Positions 1 through 9,643 of a stretch of DNA of 22,054 nucleotides are shown here, in pieces (position 1 is the first letter of the stretch; each line of letters opens with the position of its first letter). The notes beneath the pieces are model-generated. The model saw only the letters and a list, made by a program, of their open reading frames with translations, made no database searches and was not told where the DNA came from. Made by a program: the position numbers and the translations under genes. The stretch spans positions 1 through 22,054 of the forward strand of contig JACVTC010000508.1 of assembly GCA_016946835.1 (NCBI GenBank), in the 5' to 3' direction. This stretch comes from Neocallimastix lanati (nom. inval.) (Eukaryota; Neocallimastigomycota; Neocallimastigomycetes; Neocallimastigales; Neocallimastigaceae).

Positions 1-46
1 ATTATAATTTTATTTTTACTGCTGTATAAAATAAATTAATTAACAG

Positions 47-1346
47 ATAACTTCTCAAAGTTTAAATATAAGTCATTTATGTCACCATCTCCATCTTTTT
101 CTTCATTACAGGTTTTAGCAAGTGATGATACATATGGTCAAGAAGTTGAAATTGATGAATACCCTGATGAACCACAATTTGCTCTTTCATATTTGACTTT
201 ACCACTATTAAAACAAGCTATAGCAACATATATAAAGACTGACATAAATAGTTCAATACAACCTTCAACATCAAATGCTAAATTAGAAAAAGATGAATCA
301 TCATCATCTCTTAATGAAAGTCTAGATAATATGTCTTTAAATGAAAATGAAATAGAAAAGGACAATCAATCATGCAGTTCTAGTGAATCATTAACAGCAA
401 AAATATCATTAATGGGAACAAAAAATGATCCAAGTTTCATTATTTCAACAATAAAATCTGTATTTTCAAGCAATGAAGCATTAAATAAGAGTTTCTTAGT
501 ATGTATAGAGTTTTGAAAAATACGAAATATAATATAATATTTTATTATAATTTAATATTGATTTTAATTGATATTAATTGTAATTATTATATATTTAATT
601 AAAATAGTTGAAACCATTTAAAAGTTCAAATGAAAATACTTCAGGTATATATTCATTAATTTATATATTTTATATAATTTTTTTTTTTTTTCTCTTTTTA
701 TATTTATTCAATAATTTAATCATCCTCATTTTTAAATATATATATATATTTTTCCTTTTCTTGATTTTAATTTTTTTTAAAATAATTATTAGGTTTGGAT
801 ATTGAAGCTATTGAAGAATCATACAATTTAATATTAAATTTAGTAAGTTTATAAAATTTTTTATTTTTTTATTTATTTATTTATTTTTATTTTTATTTAT
901 AATTATATTTTATTATATTTATTTCATTCTGTACTTAATATTTATGTTCTACTATTTATTTTATTTTATTCAATACTTTATATTTTTATTCTACTGTTTA
1001 TTTTATTTTATTCAATCTATACTTTTAATATTTATATTTTACTAATGATTTTATTTTATTATTTTATTTTTATTTATTTATTTTATATTTTATTTTATTT
1101 TTATTAAAATATTAATATCAATAAATTCTATAAAAATAATTATTAAAATCAGAAACCAAAAGAATTATTTGTTCGTACATTGGCAAATGCTATTGAAATT
1201 TTGTTGGCAAAATTAACATTGAATATTAGAGCTTATCAAAATGGATCCCCTGAAAACTTAAGATTACTAATTATTCTTTGCAAGGTAAATAATATTAAGA
1301 CTATAAAAAATTAAAATAATATGTTTAAATATAATAAAATAATACA

Positions 1347-1379
<33 letters not shown>

Positions 1380-2276
1380 AAAAAAACATTAATAATGATA
1401 CTAATAATAATGATGATAAAAAAAATTATTATTTTTATTTATTTATTTATTTTATTTTATTTTATTTTTTATTTTTTATTTATAAAAAAATTATGTTATA
1501 TATTAATTAGAATCCACTTCTTAAAAACCCACAATATCATGAACAATTATTAAGAAAACTCTGTATAATAATAAGTCATTTAAAAAATAAATCAAAAAAT
1601 ATAATGATCAAATGGTTTTCGGAGTAAGTTCTAATGCTTAATAAATATGAAATTATAGTTTACTATTATATATATATATATATATAATAGTGATTGTAAT
1701 ACTAATTGTTTTGTATAATTATATATTTTTTATATAAATTTATTTATTTATTTAACATAAATTATTAATTAATAATAACAATAATAAAAGATTTAAACAT
1801 GATCCTTTTGAGGAATTAGTTGGAAATATTCAACAATATATTGTTAGTCATTTTGCTGTATCACCAAGTTCCAAAGATCCAATTGTATCAGCTATTAAAG
1901 TTCTTCAACTTTTATGTAAGCTTAAAATTTTAAATTTATATTACTTGAAATTAGATTAATATTTATTATTTAATAATTTAATTTATTTAAAAAAAAAAAA
2001 TTAAAAAATAAAAATAAAAAATAGATATTGCAAATGAATTAGCAAAACCAAATCAAATTGTACCAATTGATAGATTCTATAATGATACTATTGCTAAAAG
2101 ATTAAACTTTAAAGATGAATATAAAAATTGGAAAAAGCTTATTGATACCAAGTAAATATATATATATATAATTATATAATTATAATTATTATTATAAAAA
2201 AAAAAAAATCAATAAATTGATAATTAAAATAATTTTATTAACCCCCTACCAAATATAAAAACTTATTTTTAATATT

Positions 2277-2312
<36 letters not shown>

Positions 2313-3434
2313 TTTTTATAATTATTATTAATTTTAGAAAATATGATGAATTTTCTTATTTCAAATACCCTCTTTTGTTTAATCCAGTATCTAAAACTCG
2401 TATACTTCATATTGATGCAATGGTACAAATGTCCCAAGAGTTTGAAGATGCTTTTGTTAATCATGCTTTAGTTATTCATGCACAACACTTTTTACAAGAT
2501 TCATCTTCAATATCAAATTTAGAAGATAATTTAAAGGATGTAACATGTCCATATCTTGTATTAGAAGTAAGACGTGCTCATTTAGTAGAAGATGTCTTAA
2601 ATCAAGTAAGAATCATAATATTATTAATATAAATTTTACAAAAAATATATATTTTATTTTATTTACGTAATAATTATTTGTTATTTTTTTAAATATATAT
2701 ATTATTCATATGCTTTTTAAAATAAAAACTTTATTTCTTTTACTGTAAATTTAGATTTCTAAAAAAGAAAAAGATTTAAAGAAGCCATTAAAGGTTAAAT
2801 TTGTTGGAGGTGGTGAAGAAGGTATGGATCAAGGTGGTGTTCAAAAAGAATTTTTCCAAATTATTACAGCTCAATTATTAGATCAACAATATGGTATGTT
2901 TACTTATGATACTGAAACTAGATATTCTTGGATTAATGGTGCATCACTTGAGTCTGAAAAACACTTTGAATTAGTTGGTATTGTTATTGGTTTAGCACTT
3001 TACAATGGTGTTATACTTGCTGTTAATTTCCCTAGATTAATGTATAAACGTCTTTTAGATGAAGAACCAACACTTGAAGATATAAAATTAGCTTTCCCAG
3101 CTCTAGGGAAAGGTTTGGAACAAATGTTAAATTGGACTGATGGTGATGTTGGTGATATCTTTATGAGATCATTCCAAATATCATATGAAGTCTATGGTCA
3201 AGTTAAAACATATAATCTTGTAGAAAATGGTGAAAATATTTTAGTTACTAATGAAAATAGAGAAGGTAAGGCAAAATAAAGCAAAAAAAATAAAAAAATA
3301 AAAATAAATAAATAAATAATTATAATAATAATAATAATAAATAAAAAATAATAATAATTATTAAAATAATTTTAATGATAATAACAATAATAATAATAAT
3401 CATAATAATAATTAATTTTTTTTTCTTTTTTTAC

Positions 3435-3465
<31 letters not shown>

Positions 3466-3894
3466 ATAAAATATAGAATTTGTAAAATTATATATTCATC
3501 ATCTTGTTATTGATTCGATAAAACGTCAATTTACTGCTTTCCGTCGTGGTTTTTACAAGGTTTGTGGTGGCTATGCCTTAAAGATGTGCCGTGCAGAGGA
3601 ATTAGAACTTTTGATTTCTGGTAGTGTTGAATTAGATTATGAAGAATTAGAAAAAGCTACAGAGTATGATGATGGTTATAGCAAAGATCATATTGTTATA
3701 AAGTAAGTTCATTTTTATAATATATAAAATTTTATGAATATTTATTTTAAATATATAAAATGCTTTTAAAAATATTTATATATATATTTTTTTTTATTAA
3801 TAAATTAATGAATAAATAATATATTTTTATTAATATATATATATAAAAAAAAATTTTTAATATATTTTATTTCTATTTCTATTTTTTTTTATTT

Positions 3895-3928
<34 letters not shown>

Positions 3929-4205
3929 CAAGGAACTTCTGGGAAATTGTTCATGCAATGACTTATGACCAAAAGAAGAAATTATTAATGTTTGTCACAG
4001 CTAGTGATCGTGTACCACTTAAAGGTCTTGGTAATTTAACTTTTGTTATTCAAAGAAATGGACCAGATACTGATAGGTAAATTTAAAATATATAATTTTA
4101 TTTAAGATATAATTTTTATTAAATAATAAATATTATTTATATTATAATGTTATAACTGAATGATTAATAACAAAATAACTTTTTTTTTTTTTTAAAAAAA
4201 AAAAA

Positions 4206-4239
<34 letters not shown>

Positions 4240-4359
4240 TTACCAACTGCTTTAACATGTTTCGGCCGTCTACTTTTACCAGAATATAGTACAAAGGAAA
4301 AATTAAAGAATAGACTTTTAACAGCTATTGAAAATGCTAAAGGTTTTGGACTTGTCTAA
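47..4359 (+). CDS. UBE3A-type HECT E3 ubiquitin-protein ligase, 5' partial, 12 visible exons
   Basis: The protein would accept ubiquitin from an E2 on a catalytic cysteine and pass it to substrates. I joined exons 47-498, 608-644, 793-842, 1153-1284, 1511-1623, 1791-1915, 2025-2151, 2338-2605, 2755-3265, 3477-3702, 3933-4076 and 4239-4359; every junction has GT..AG and keeps frame, giving about 767 visible residues. The last ~350 residues form a HECT domain. Landmarks are [61 protein letters not shown] and [15 protein letters not shown], with the catalytic Cys codon at 4258-4260. That Cys is 33 residues from the end, as in human UBE3A, and Phe is at -4 (GFGLV). Upstream parts also follow UBE3A ([34 protein letters not shown]). 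The frame is open to 47, just after an acceptor-like aacag, and composition changes there, so earlier exons, perhaps with the AZUL zinc finger, lie outside the window. An ATG at 79 is a weaker alternative start. HECTD2-like is the main alternative family name. Confidence 0.93.
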
Positions 4360-4450
4360 TCTAATCTATATTAAAAATTTATCAAATTAAAACAAAACAA
4401 AACAAAACAAAACAAAACAAACAAACAAAAAAATAAAAAATAAAAAAATA
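4360..4450 (+). promoter_or_regulatory. Probable 3' UTR with AAAAC repeat and AATAAA signals
   Basis: Directly after the TAA of the HECT gene comes AT-rich sequence with about six AAAAC units (roughly 4389-4419), then AAAC units, then several AATAAA hexamers starting near 4432. In this base composition AATAAA is expected often by chance, so the exact poly(A) site cannot be set. The position after the stop makes a 3' UTR role likely. Confidence 0.4.
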
Positions 4451-4888
4451 AAAAAAAAAAGGCTGAAATTTTGAAATATTTTATATATTATAAAATTATA
4501 ATATATAAATGATATATCCATTTTTTATATATTAAGATTATACTTACATATATATATTCTTCTTTTAAATTCTATTTACTATAATTAAAAAGGTTAAAAA
4601 TGAAATAAAATAAACTATACAATTAAAAATTTAAAATTATTAAATATATATTATTATATACCTATTTATTATTGTAAAATAAAATTTAAAAAAAAAAAAA
4701 AAAAAAATTTTTTTTTTTTTTTTTTATTACTATATTTTATTTTATTTTAATAAATTTTATAATATTTGCAAAATAATAATTAAACGAAAATAAAAAATAA
4801 TAAAAATTATAATGATAATGATAATAATAATAATAAATACAAATTAAAAAAATAAATAAATAATTAAATAATAAAAGTTTAAAAGAAA

Positions 4889-4945
<57 letters not shown>

Positions 4946-5000
4946 AAAACTGATTTAAAGGATTTAGTATTATAGTTTAAATTATAATGAATTATATTAA
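4451..5000. other. Intergenic AT-rich spacer with long homopolymers
   Basis: No gene is visible. The stretch holds an A20 run directly followed by a T18 run (4688-4725), which forms a perfect palindrome, and an uninterrupted A53 tract (4891-4943). It separates the HECT gene from the retrotransposon region. Confidence 0.7.
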
Positions 5001-5007
5001 TATATAT

Positions 5008-5042
5008 GAGTGTATGCGTGTGGGGGTGTATGTGTATGTGTA
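5008..5042. repeat. GT-rich simple repeat
   Basis: A run of alternating TG/TA with a GGGGG core (gtgtatgcgtgtgggggtg). It is unusual in a window where G is rare. It lies just beyond the low-coordinate (3') end of the minus-strand retrotransposon remnant and may mark its boundary. Confidence 0.6.
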
Positions 5043-5087
5043 TTATTATTATTTACTTTTTTGTCCCAAATGAATGTTGACCATGTT

Positions 5088-5250
5088 GTCGACGTCGTAC
5101 TGATAAGGCATAATGATAAAATACAGGATCATCATCTATTTCTACGAAAGGGTGAATCTCACCTTAGCAGTTCAATAAAATGATGAATCCCCTGGGGAGA
5201 GTTTAGTGGACACCACACTATCTATTTTAAAAAGATGTTTTACTTTTAGA

Positions 5251-5281
<31 letters not shown>

Positions 5282-5344
5282 TTATTTGTTAGGAAGGGGA
5301 AAATACCCGTATAGTATACAACTTGCCGAAAATACATAATAATT
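5088..5344 (-). repeat. LINE 3'-end module, left inverted arm
   Basis: On the minus strand this matches the plus strand of 7201-7426. The core, 5194-5228, is an exact 35-nt reverse complement of 7292-7326. Shared coding-like pieces include KIDSVVSTKLSP, YxGIFPFL and LCLISTTST. The left arm also holds an (ATT)n expansion at about 5256-5282 that the right arm lacks. It follows remnant A's zinc-binding motif on the same strand, so it is probably the element's native 3' end. Confidence 0.7.
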
Positions 5345-5394
5345 GTATTTTTTAGATTTTTTTTTTCTTTTTTTTAATTTTTTATTTTTATTTT

Positions 5395-5425
<31 letters not shown>

Positions 5426-5439
5426 GAATGGTATTTACA

Positions 5440-6059
5440 TTTGTTAGAAACTCCGCAATCTCCACAAAATACGGAACAGTTGACGAAGTTGAACTTTATT
5501 TAAAAAATATTGTCAACTAATTATCTTTGTTCCTCATCCTAAACTTTAATTTTTGAATATATTGAACGCCCACCAAGAAGTGCACTCAATATATAATAAT
5601 AAATATTATTATCATAATTCCCTTTTCTGAATCAGAAGAAACATCCAAAAGATTTTTGTTTCAATTATTTTCAATGATCATTACAAATTTCAAAAAAGAG
5701 ATCATCTAGAAAAGGTAAAAATTTATTTCTGTAATTTTCTAAATTCTTTACAGGCAAAGATCCAGTGAGAAAAGCTAGGTACACTAACACCATAACAAGG
5801 GCAACATTTAGGGCAATCTTCTGAGACTATTTTTTTTTTTTTCTTTTTAATAAAAATACTAATGTCAAAATTTTAAAAACCACAACCTAATTCGAGAAAT
5901 CCAAAAAGAATCCCAACTGATACTTAGGATATTGAAATGTTAAGTTTCTGATTTCTGAAATAAATCCAAAATCATTCTCCTTGTAAATAATTGCTTTTTT
6001 AGCCTTTTGAGGGTTTGAAGACATCTCTTTCCCCAATAAAACTTTTTTTATTTCACTTG

Positions 6060-6090
<31 letters not shown>

Positions 6091-6675
6091 ATTTAATTTC
6101 TTTATCCAAAGTCCTTGATTCTTTAGTCCATGAGTAATGTGACATAGTAGGAATATTATTAGTGAGATGATTAATAATACATGATGAGTTTTTTCCATTT
6201 TCTAAAGCATCGTAATTGAGATAAAACACAAATAGCTTGAAAGAGGAGGTATTCTCAATTCACGAGTAATATCATAGAGACTAACAGAAGAATTACGAGA
6301 TTTAAATCCATAACTCCAATAAAGTCCTCTATTAATAATTTTTTTGAGTTTTAGAGCATCTACTCTTATTTGAATCAAAGAGAGGAGCATAATATAAAAC
6401 AAGACTAAGAATAAACGAAATTAAAACATATTTCTTCAATGGGAGAGGAATAGATTTATTAATAAGAAATCGAAAGTACGAAATTTAACTTGACATTTAA
6501 ATTACTGTTTAATTTGGATTGTATAGGTTTCAGTGATAAAGATTCATCAAAAGGAATACCAAGATAGGTATAGTTGTCAGTTTTAGGTAATTTGTTACTA
6601 CCAATAAAGAAAGATGGATCTTCATAATTTATTGGTTTAACTAAGTTAATCGGTTTTACAAGAGTAACACACTTA
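5440..6675 (-). pseudogene. LINE ORF2 remnant A: RT end through Cys/His zinc-binding motif
   Basis: The minus strand reads through several frames, broken by stops and frameshifts. In order it shows NYTYLGIPFDESLSLKP (about 6525-6572, typical of sequence just after the RT active-site region), a connecting block ending DSNKSR, then KLKKIINRGLYWSYG (about 6306-6345), SLYDITRELRIPPLSS, and HGLKNQGLWIKK. An A-rich KKK tract follows. Further on comes CPKCCPCYGVSVPSFSHW (about 5755-5830), a Cys/His cluster like the zinc-binding C-terminus of LINE ORF2 proteins, and LSALLGGRSIYSKI. No endonuclease domain and no intact RT are present. It is therefore 5'-truncated and inactive. Two longer open stretches, 5887-6198 and 6202-6402, belong to it and are not separate genes. 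Confidence 0.72.
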
Positions 6676-6689
6676 CAATATCGTCATAT

Positions 6690-7035
6690 TTTTCACATTT
6701 ATATTTTTTTGATTTTTTTATACAGTGTTTTAGATTCTTTAGTCCAGGAATAATAAGGCATTTTGGGAATAGATTTAATAAGATCCTTTATTATACAGTT
6801 TGATTTACTTCATTTTGCAAAAGATTTAATCTGTAAGGCTGCGCATACACCAGCAATAGGAGGAATGCTTAGATCTCGAGATAAAGCATAAGTACTCATA
6901 GTAGTAGAATTATGTCTAATATAGTCATTGTTTTCTGAACTTATTTTATCATTTTTAGAGAAGGAGCCGATACACCAAAATAGACCAGTATTAATTAATG
7001 TTTGAATTCTAGCCGTTCTAGATTTGTTTGAACCA

Positions 7036-7038
<3 letters not shown>
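6690..7038 (-). pseudogene. LINE ORF2 remnant B, C-terminal part
   Basis: The minus strand reads LGSNKSRTARIQTLINTGLYWCIG, split here as LGSNKSRTARIQ and TLINTGLYWCIG, then STYALSRDLSIPPIAGVC, AALQIKSFAK, a stop, and IPKMPYYSWTKESKTLYKK. It is collinear with remnant A (compare IINRGLYWSYG, LRIPPLSS and LKNQGLWIKK there) but clearly diverged from it. So it is another copy or subfamily, joined head-to-tail to A near 6690. Stops and a frameshift in the A-rich part rule out function. Confidence 0.68.
6965..7038. repeat. 74-bp direct repeat, copy 1
   Basis: Begins agccgatacaccaaaatag and ends gtttgaaccaagt. I compared it base by base with 7455-7528 and found no difference. It codes part of LINE remnant B on the minus strand. 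Confidence 0.9.
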
Positions 7039-7081
<43 letters not shown>

Positions 7082-7454
7082 CAGGGAAGAGAATACACTT
7101 CCAAAACTTTATTAATTTTATTATAAAAAATACATGTAGGTGAAAAGTACATTTGAAATTAAAAATAAAAAATTAAAAAATAAAAAAATAAAAAGCTCGA
7201 AATTACTATGTATTTCGTCAAGTTGTACTATGCGGGAATTTTTCCCTTCCTATCAAATAAAAAAGAAATAAAACCTAGAAGTAACATCTTTAAAATAGAT
7301 AGTGTGGTGTCCACTAAACTCTCCCCGGACTCATCATTTATTGAACTACTAGGGAGAGATTCATCCTTCGTAGCAATAGATGACGATCCTGTATTATCAT
7401 TATGCCTTATCAGTACGACGTCGACGCTCTTGGATAAGTTTGGTATTTTGCAAT
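7039..7454 (-). mobile_element. 416-bp poly(A)-tailed insertion between identical 74-bp direct repeats
   Basis: The segment interrupts LINE remnant B. Read on the minus strand it ends in 40 A (T run 7039-7078) right at the flanking repeat, as a reverse-transcribed insertion would. The flanks 6965-7038 and 7455-7528 are identical over 74 bp. Its body carries the LINE 3'-end module in antisense relative to the tail. It could be a retroposed antisense transcript, a twin-priming inversion product, or a rearrangement that only mimics one. A 74-bp target duplication is long for LINE-type events. Confidence 0.5.
7201..7426 (+). repeat. LINE 3'-end module, right inverted arm
   Basis: This is the inverted copy of 5344-5088. 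Its plus-strand frame 7208-7456 is open for 82 codons and includes KIDSVVSTKLSP, DSSFVAIDDDP and LCLISTTSTLL. It is less broken than the left arm, where stops interrupt the same sequence. I read the open frame as a surviving piece of the element's 3' coding end, not as a gene of its own. Confidence 0.68.
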
Positions 7455-7528
7455 AGCCGATACACCAAAATAGACCAGTATTAATTAATGTTTGAATTCT
7501 AGCCGTTCTAGATTTGTTTGAACCAAGT
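7455..7528. repeat. 74-bp direct repeat, copy 2
   Basis: Identical to 6965-7038, offset by 490 bp. The surrounding LINE sequence is heavily decayed, so perfect identity suggests the duplication is much younger than the element, or is an assembly effect. Confidence 0.9.
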
Positions 7529-7630
7529 AAAGGAGAATAATAAATTACTTTACTAATAACGAAAGATTGAAAAACTTTTTTTTTTTTTTGTATATAATAG
7601 GAATAAGTTTATTTGAAAAGAAACGTATTC
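7455..7630 (-). pseudogene. LINE ORF2 remnant B, RT-terminal part separated by insertion
   Basis: The minus strand gives VFQSFVISKVIYYSPLLGSN and continues KSRTARIQTLINTGLYWCIG. The sequence preceding it (INLFLLYT then a K run) aligns in layout with NKSIPLPLKK of remnant A. The last 74 bp (7455-7528) are an exact duplicate of 6965-7038. Removing one 74-bp copy and the 416 bp between them would restore collinearity with 6690-6964, so this is the upstream half of remnant B. Confidence 0.66.
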
Positions 7631-7814
7631 ATTTCATTTTTAAATAGCCCCCTCCCCATTTATGAACCTTATTCAAAAACTAATAATAGAAAAAAAAAAA
7701 ATACTCAAGATTAAATAACACCAACAAAAAAAAAATAAATAAATAAATTAATAAATATAACAACAATTTTCATTTTATTTTTATTTTATAAATTATTTTA
7801 TTTATTAAAAAATA

Positions 7815-7868
<54 letters not shown>

Positions 7869-8360
7869 ATAAATAATTTTAATTATATTTTTTTAATTAT
7901 TATTTGTTAATTATATTATTTTAATGATATTTTTTAATTATAAATATATAATATTTTTGATATTGATTATTATTATTATAAATATAATTTTTTTTTTTTT
8001 TTTTAAAAAATATAAATGATAATAATATATGAAAAATAAAGGATAAAAAAAAAATATTAATTATATTTTTTCTTTTTTTTTTTTTTCTTTTTTTTTTTTT
8101 TTATATATAAACTTAGAAAAAAAAACTATAAAAACAATTTGATTTTATATTATATATATATATTTTTATATATAAAAATAATTATTATTATTTTAAAAAT
8201 TATATTATTATTTACTATTATTATTTACTATTAATTATTAATTATTACTATTAGTTATTAAATACTTCTTACTTTTTTTTTATTTTTTTTTTTTTTACAA
8301 ATATATTAAACATTTGTAAAAAAGAAAAAATAAAAATAAAATTAATTATTGTTGTGGAGG

Positions 8361-8420
8361 CTAATTAATTATCTCATTTAAAGTATTACCTTTTTTTCTT
8401 TTAACCTCATCTTCTTCAAT
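8361..8420 (-). other. Short coding-like minus-strand frame, possible terminal exon
   Basis: The minus strand reads IEEDEVKRKKGNTLNEIIN then TAG, with mixed residue use unlike the surrounding T/A tracts. An in-frame TAA lies a few codons upstream, so it would have to begin at a splice acceptor, for example the gaag just inside the segment. I found no convincing partner exons. It could be the eroded end of a gene or chance. Confidence 0.15.
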
Positions 8421-8727
8421 TATAAAATTAATTTAATATCTTAATAATAATACTATACTATTTTTTTTTTTTTTAAATTTATATATATATTTAAAAAAAA
8501 AAATAATAATTTCATAAAAAAAAATTGTCTTAAGAACAATATAAATTATATATATAAAAATATATAGACTAGCTATATAATTTTTTTTAATTTTTTTTTT
8601 CTTTTATATATATTCTTGTTTTTTTTTTTTTTTTCTAATAACCTTTTTTTTTTTTTTTTTTTTTTTTTTTACTCTTTGTTGAATAAATCCTAAATTATAA
8701 AATATTTAATTTATTTGACTAGCAAGT

Positions 8728-8791
8728 AAATTATTATATATTATATTTATATTATTCATAAATTATTATATATTATATTTATATTATTCAC
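8728..8791. repeat. Tandem duplication, 32-bp unit, two copies
   Basis: The unit begins aaattattatatattat and ends attattcat. Copies at 8728-8759 and 8760-8791 differ only at the last base. Confidence 0.85.
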
Positions 8792-9643
8792 ATTATATTA
8801 TTGTTATAATTTTATTTATTACTTGATTATTATTTTTTATTAATAAAAAGGCTATTAAACTTTTTATCTTTTATTTTATTTTATTTATTTTTTTATTTAA
8901 TAAAAATTATTATCATAAAATTTAATGATATTATTTTTATTATTATTTTGTTTTTAATTTTTTCTGTTTGTTTGTTTTAGAGAATATGAAATTTATTAAC
9001 AATTAAAGTTCTTTTCAATTTTTTATCCTTTTTTTAATAATTTTTTTAAATTTTACACTATTATTAATGCTGTTTTTTTTTTATTATTATTATTATTACT
9101 TTTACTATTGTTATTCGGTTTTTGTTATTTTCTTTTTTAAGTTTTTTTGTTCATTTTTCTTCTTTTTTTTTTTTTACTTTCTTTTTGCTTTTTTTTTATA
9201 CTTATTTTTTTCACTTTTTCGTTTTTTATTTTTTATATAAAAGTATTATTAAATTTTCAAAAATTTTTATTCTGGAATTTTTATTCTGGAATTTTTTTTT
9301 TTTCTTCTTCTTTTTCTTCTTCTTTTTCTTTTTTTTTCATTAATTCCAATTTTGAAACTAAATAACACAATTTTTTTTAATATTCCTTTGTTTTTTTTTT
9401 TTTTTCTATTTCTTCTTCATCATCTTTCCTTATATTTTCTTTAATATTTCTTCTTTTTTCTTCTTCATCATTATTTTTTTATATATATTTTTACCCTTAA
9501 ATTTCATTTCTAATTATTTTTATTATATAATTTAAATATTTAAAATTAAAAATATAAAAAAAAAAAAATTCAAATATATATAAAAAAAAAATTTTTTTTT
9601 TTTATTTATAAAAATAATGTTAAGAAAAAAATATAAAATAAAA

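Larger units (their letters stand above)
5060..7640 (-). mobile_element. Degenerate composite of non-LTR (LINE-type) retrotransposon pieces
   Basis: This block differs from its surroundings in higher GC and in conserved-looking protein fragments. Reading the minus strand from 7630 downwards gives: the end of a reverse transcriptase region (7455-7625), an inserted poly(A)-tailed piece (7039-7454), a repeat of the same RT end continuing into ORF2 C-terminal sequence (about 6690-7038), then a second related copy from RT to zinc-binding motif (about 5440-6675), then a 3'-end module (5088-5344). The family assignment rests on the order RT, conserved 'LINTGLYW...SRDLSIPPIAGV' block, then Cys/His motif, which matches LINE ORF2 layout, including the dictyostelid TRE elements. 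I cannot name the exact family. TRE elements sit beside tRNA genes, and none is visible here. Confidence 0.75.
7641..9643. other. Gene-poor spacer, pyrimidine-rich plus strand
   Basis: No convincing gene. It holds a T51 tract (7817-7867), many shorter T runs, and a C/T-rich zone around 9100-9480 with TTC/CTT units. On the minus strand that zone gives Lys/Glu-rich short frames that are best explained by the simple sequence. A 14-bp unit (attctggaattttt) occurs twice at about 9269-9296. Two plus-strand frames at 9122-9365 are Phe-rich readings of the T tracts, not genes. Confidence 0.65.

Noticed and set aside
138-365. 75-codon minus frame.
   Set aside because: Shadow of the HECT gene exon on the opposite strand; the plus frame matches UBE3A.
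608-805. 65-codon plus frame.
   Set aside because: Only its first 37 bases are exon 2 of the HECT gene; the rest reads through an intron.
2276-2464. 62-codon minus frame.
   Set aside because: Overlaps HECT exon 8 and an ATT repeat in the intron; Ile-rich end comes from the repeat.
4888-4945. Long A and T homopolymers as retrotransposon poly(A) tails.
   Set aside because: Such tracts occur throughout the window, including inside introns, so without flanking duplications they are not evidence of insertion.
5088-7426. Inverted arms as terminal inverted repeats of a DNA transposon.
   Set aside because: The interior codes LINE ORF2 fragments on one strand, there is no transposase, and the left arm continues collinearly from the LINE zinc-binding region.
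7208-7456. 82-codon plus frame as a stand-alone gene.
   Set aside because: It is the inverted copy of the LINE 3' end also present at 5088-5344, lying inside a retroposed segment.
9122-9365. Two overlapping Phe-rich frames that look like membrane proteins.
   Set aside because: They are direct readings of T/C tracts with no other signal of coding.
9491-9500. TTACCCTTAA resembles the Dictyostelium upstream element (DUSE) of small RNA genes.
   Set aside because: It differs from the consensus I know, and it lies about 150 bp before the structured island, more than the roughly 60 bp usual for that element.
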